From assembly GCA_028288395.1 (NCBI GenBank), contig JAQBNV010000590.1:1-6033 (forward strand): a DNA stretch of 6,033 nucleotides. Reading direction: 5' to 3'. Position 1 is the stretch's first letter, and each line of letters opens with the position of its first letter. The translations under genes and the position numbers were made by a program. The stretch comes from Adhaeribacter sp. Its GTDB lineage: Bacteria; Bacteroidota; Bacteroidia; Cytophagales; Hymenobacteraceae. Under the pieces are notes generated by a model, which had not been told where the DNA came from, did not search any database, and was given only the letters and a program-made list of their open reading frames with translations. Shown in pieces: positions 5,423-6,033 of this stretch.

Positions 5423-6033
5423 GTGACAACTTCCGATGAAATATTTATGCGCCGCGCGCTGGAACTGGCATTGCTGGGCCGGGGCAACGTTGCGCCTAAC
5501 CCCATGGTAGGGTGTGTGATTGTGCATGAAAATAAAATTATTGGTGAAGGCTGGCACCAGCAATACGGCGGGCCGCACGCAGAAGTTAACGCGATTAACA
5601 ACGTAGCCGATAAAAGCAAGCTGCCGGCCAGTCGGGTTTATGTAACCTTGGAACCTTGCTCCCACTACGGAAAAACGCCGCCCTGTGCTGACTTATTAAT
5701 CCGGCACGGCATTAAAGAAGTAATCATTTGTAACACCGATCCTAACCCCTTGGTAAAAGGAAACGGCATTCGCAAATTATTAGATACCGGTTGCTCCGTG
5801 CAGACAGGCTTACTGGAACCCGAAGGCTCTGAACTAAACCGCTTCTTTTTTACGTACCATACGCGCAAAAGACCCTACATTGTACTTAAGTGGGCTGAAA
5901 CTGCCGATGGCTTTTTAGGAAAAACTGATAGTACACCGTTTTGGATTACGAGTAATTTATCGAAGAAGCTGGTGCATAAGTGGCGCACCGAAATACAGGC
6001 CATCATGGTTGGTACCCGCACCGCCAGTTTAGA
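5423..6033 (+). CDS. ribD: Riboflavin biosynthesis bifunctional deaminase/reductase, 3' end cut by window edge
   Basis: Catalyses two consecutive cytoplasmic steps of riboflavin synthesis: deamination of 2,5-diamino-6-ribosylamino-4(3H)-pyrimidinone 5'-phosphate, then NADPH-dependent reduction of the ribose side chain. Seen: 203 codons of a protein usually near 340-370 aa. The N-terminal zinc deaminase domain is complete, with APNPMVGCVIV at 24-34, HAE at 52-54 (H52 zinc, E54 catalytic) and EPCSHYGKTPPC at 77-88 (C79 and C88 zinc). The reductase domain opens at RPYIVLKWAETADGF (150-164) and continues with WITS at 174-177 and MVGTRTA at 195-201 before the edge. Start: GTG at 5423, four codons after an in-frame TAA. 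An ATG at 5447 (residue 9) is possible but would drop residues that the family normally has. The region upstream is too short for an FMN riboswitch. The reading frame is open to the window end. Confidence 0.96.
   Translation, partial: MTTSDEIFMRRALELALLGRGNVAPNPMVGCVIVHENKIIGEGWHQQYGGPHAEVNAINNVADKSKLPASRVYVTLEPCSHYGKTPPCADLLIRHGIKEVIICNTDPNPLVKGNGIRKLLDTGCSVQTGLLEPEGSELNRFFFTYHTRKRPYIVLKWAETADGFLGKTDSTPFWITSNLSKKLVHKWRTEIQAIMVGTRTASL

Noticed and set aside
5363..5868. Minus-strand ORFs opposite ribD (100, 66 and 67 codons)
   Set aside because: They are complementary to the strongly conserved zinc deaminase domain of ribD and have no similarity to known proteins that I recognise.
1..6033. 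Mobile element, CRISPR array, defence or toxin-antitoxin system
   Set aside because: No transposase, integrase, terminal inverted repeats with target duplication, regularly spaced repeats, or toxin/antitoxin-like gene pair is present. All large frames belong to standard metabolic or translation genes.

Overview
The window looks like chromosomal DNA of a member of the Bacteroidota, most likely order Cytophagales and possibly a Hymenobacteraceae-type genome. The clues are moderate GC content, AT-rich gene spacers, very weak Shine-Dalgarno signals, Bacteroidota-type -7 promoter boxes (TAnnTTTG), and the character of the proteins. The taxonomic placement is inference from sequence style and not from any search.

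Left part (1 to 4230, minus strand): four nucleotide-sugar genes read right to left in the order tviB, galE, rfbB, tviC, and tviC runs off the left edge. TviB and TviC are the two enzymes that turn UDP-GlcNAc into UDP-GlcNAcA and then UDP-GalNAcA. GalE interconverts UDP-glucose and UDP-galactose, perhaps also the N-acetyl forms. RfbB makes dTDP-4-keto-6-deoxyglucose, the branch point for rhamnose and other deoxysugars. Together they supply activated sugars for a surface polysaccharide (exopolysaccharide, capsule or O-antigen). No glycosyltransferase, polymerase, flippase or other dTDP-rhamnose gene lies inside the window, so the polymer itself cannot be read here. Spacing is 45, 6 and 113 bases, which fits one operon with a possible break or processing point in the 113-base repeat-rich spacer before tviC.

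Middle (4231 to 4502): a 272-base leader upstream of tviB with no clear gene. It holds a candidate promoter box, two perfect 8-bp hairpins placed close together, and a short direct repeat. This is the best place to look for regulation of the sugar cluster.

Right part (4503 to 6033): two housekeeping genes that diverge from a 56-base spacer. prmC (release-factor glutamine methyltransferase) reads left and ribD (riboflavin biosynthesis, partial) reads right. The spacer carries two abutting, oppositely oriented TAnnTTTG boxes that form a near-perfect 16-bp palindrome, a compact back-to-back promoter.

Five of the six genes appear to start at GTG (or TTG for galE); only rfbB starts at ATG. I saw no rRNA, tRNA, CRISPR array, transposase, phage gene or defence system. 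The window is mostly well-known biochemistry; the unusual points are in the intergenic DNA and the start codons.
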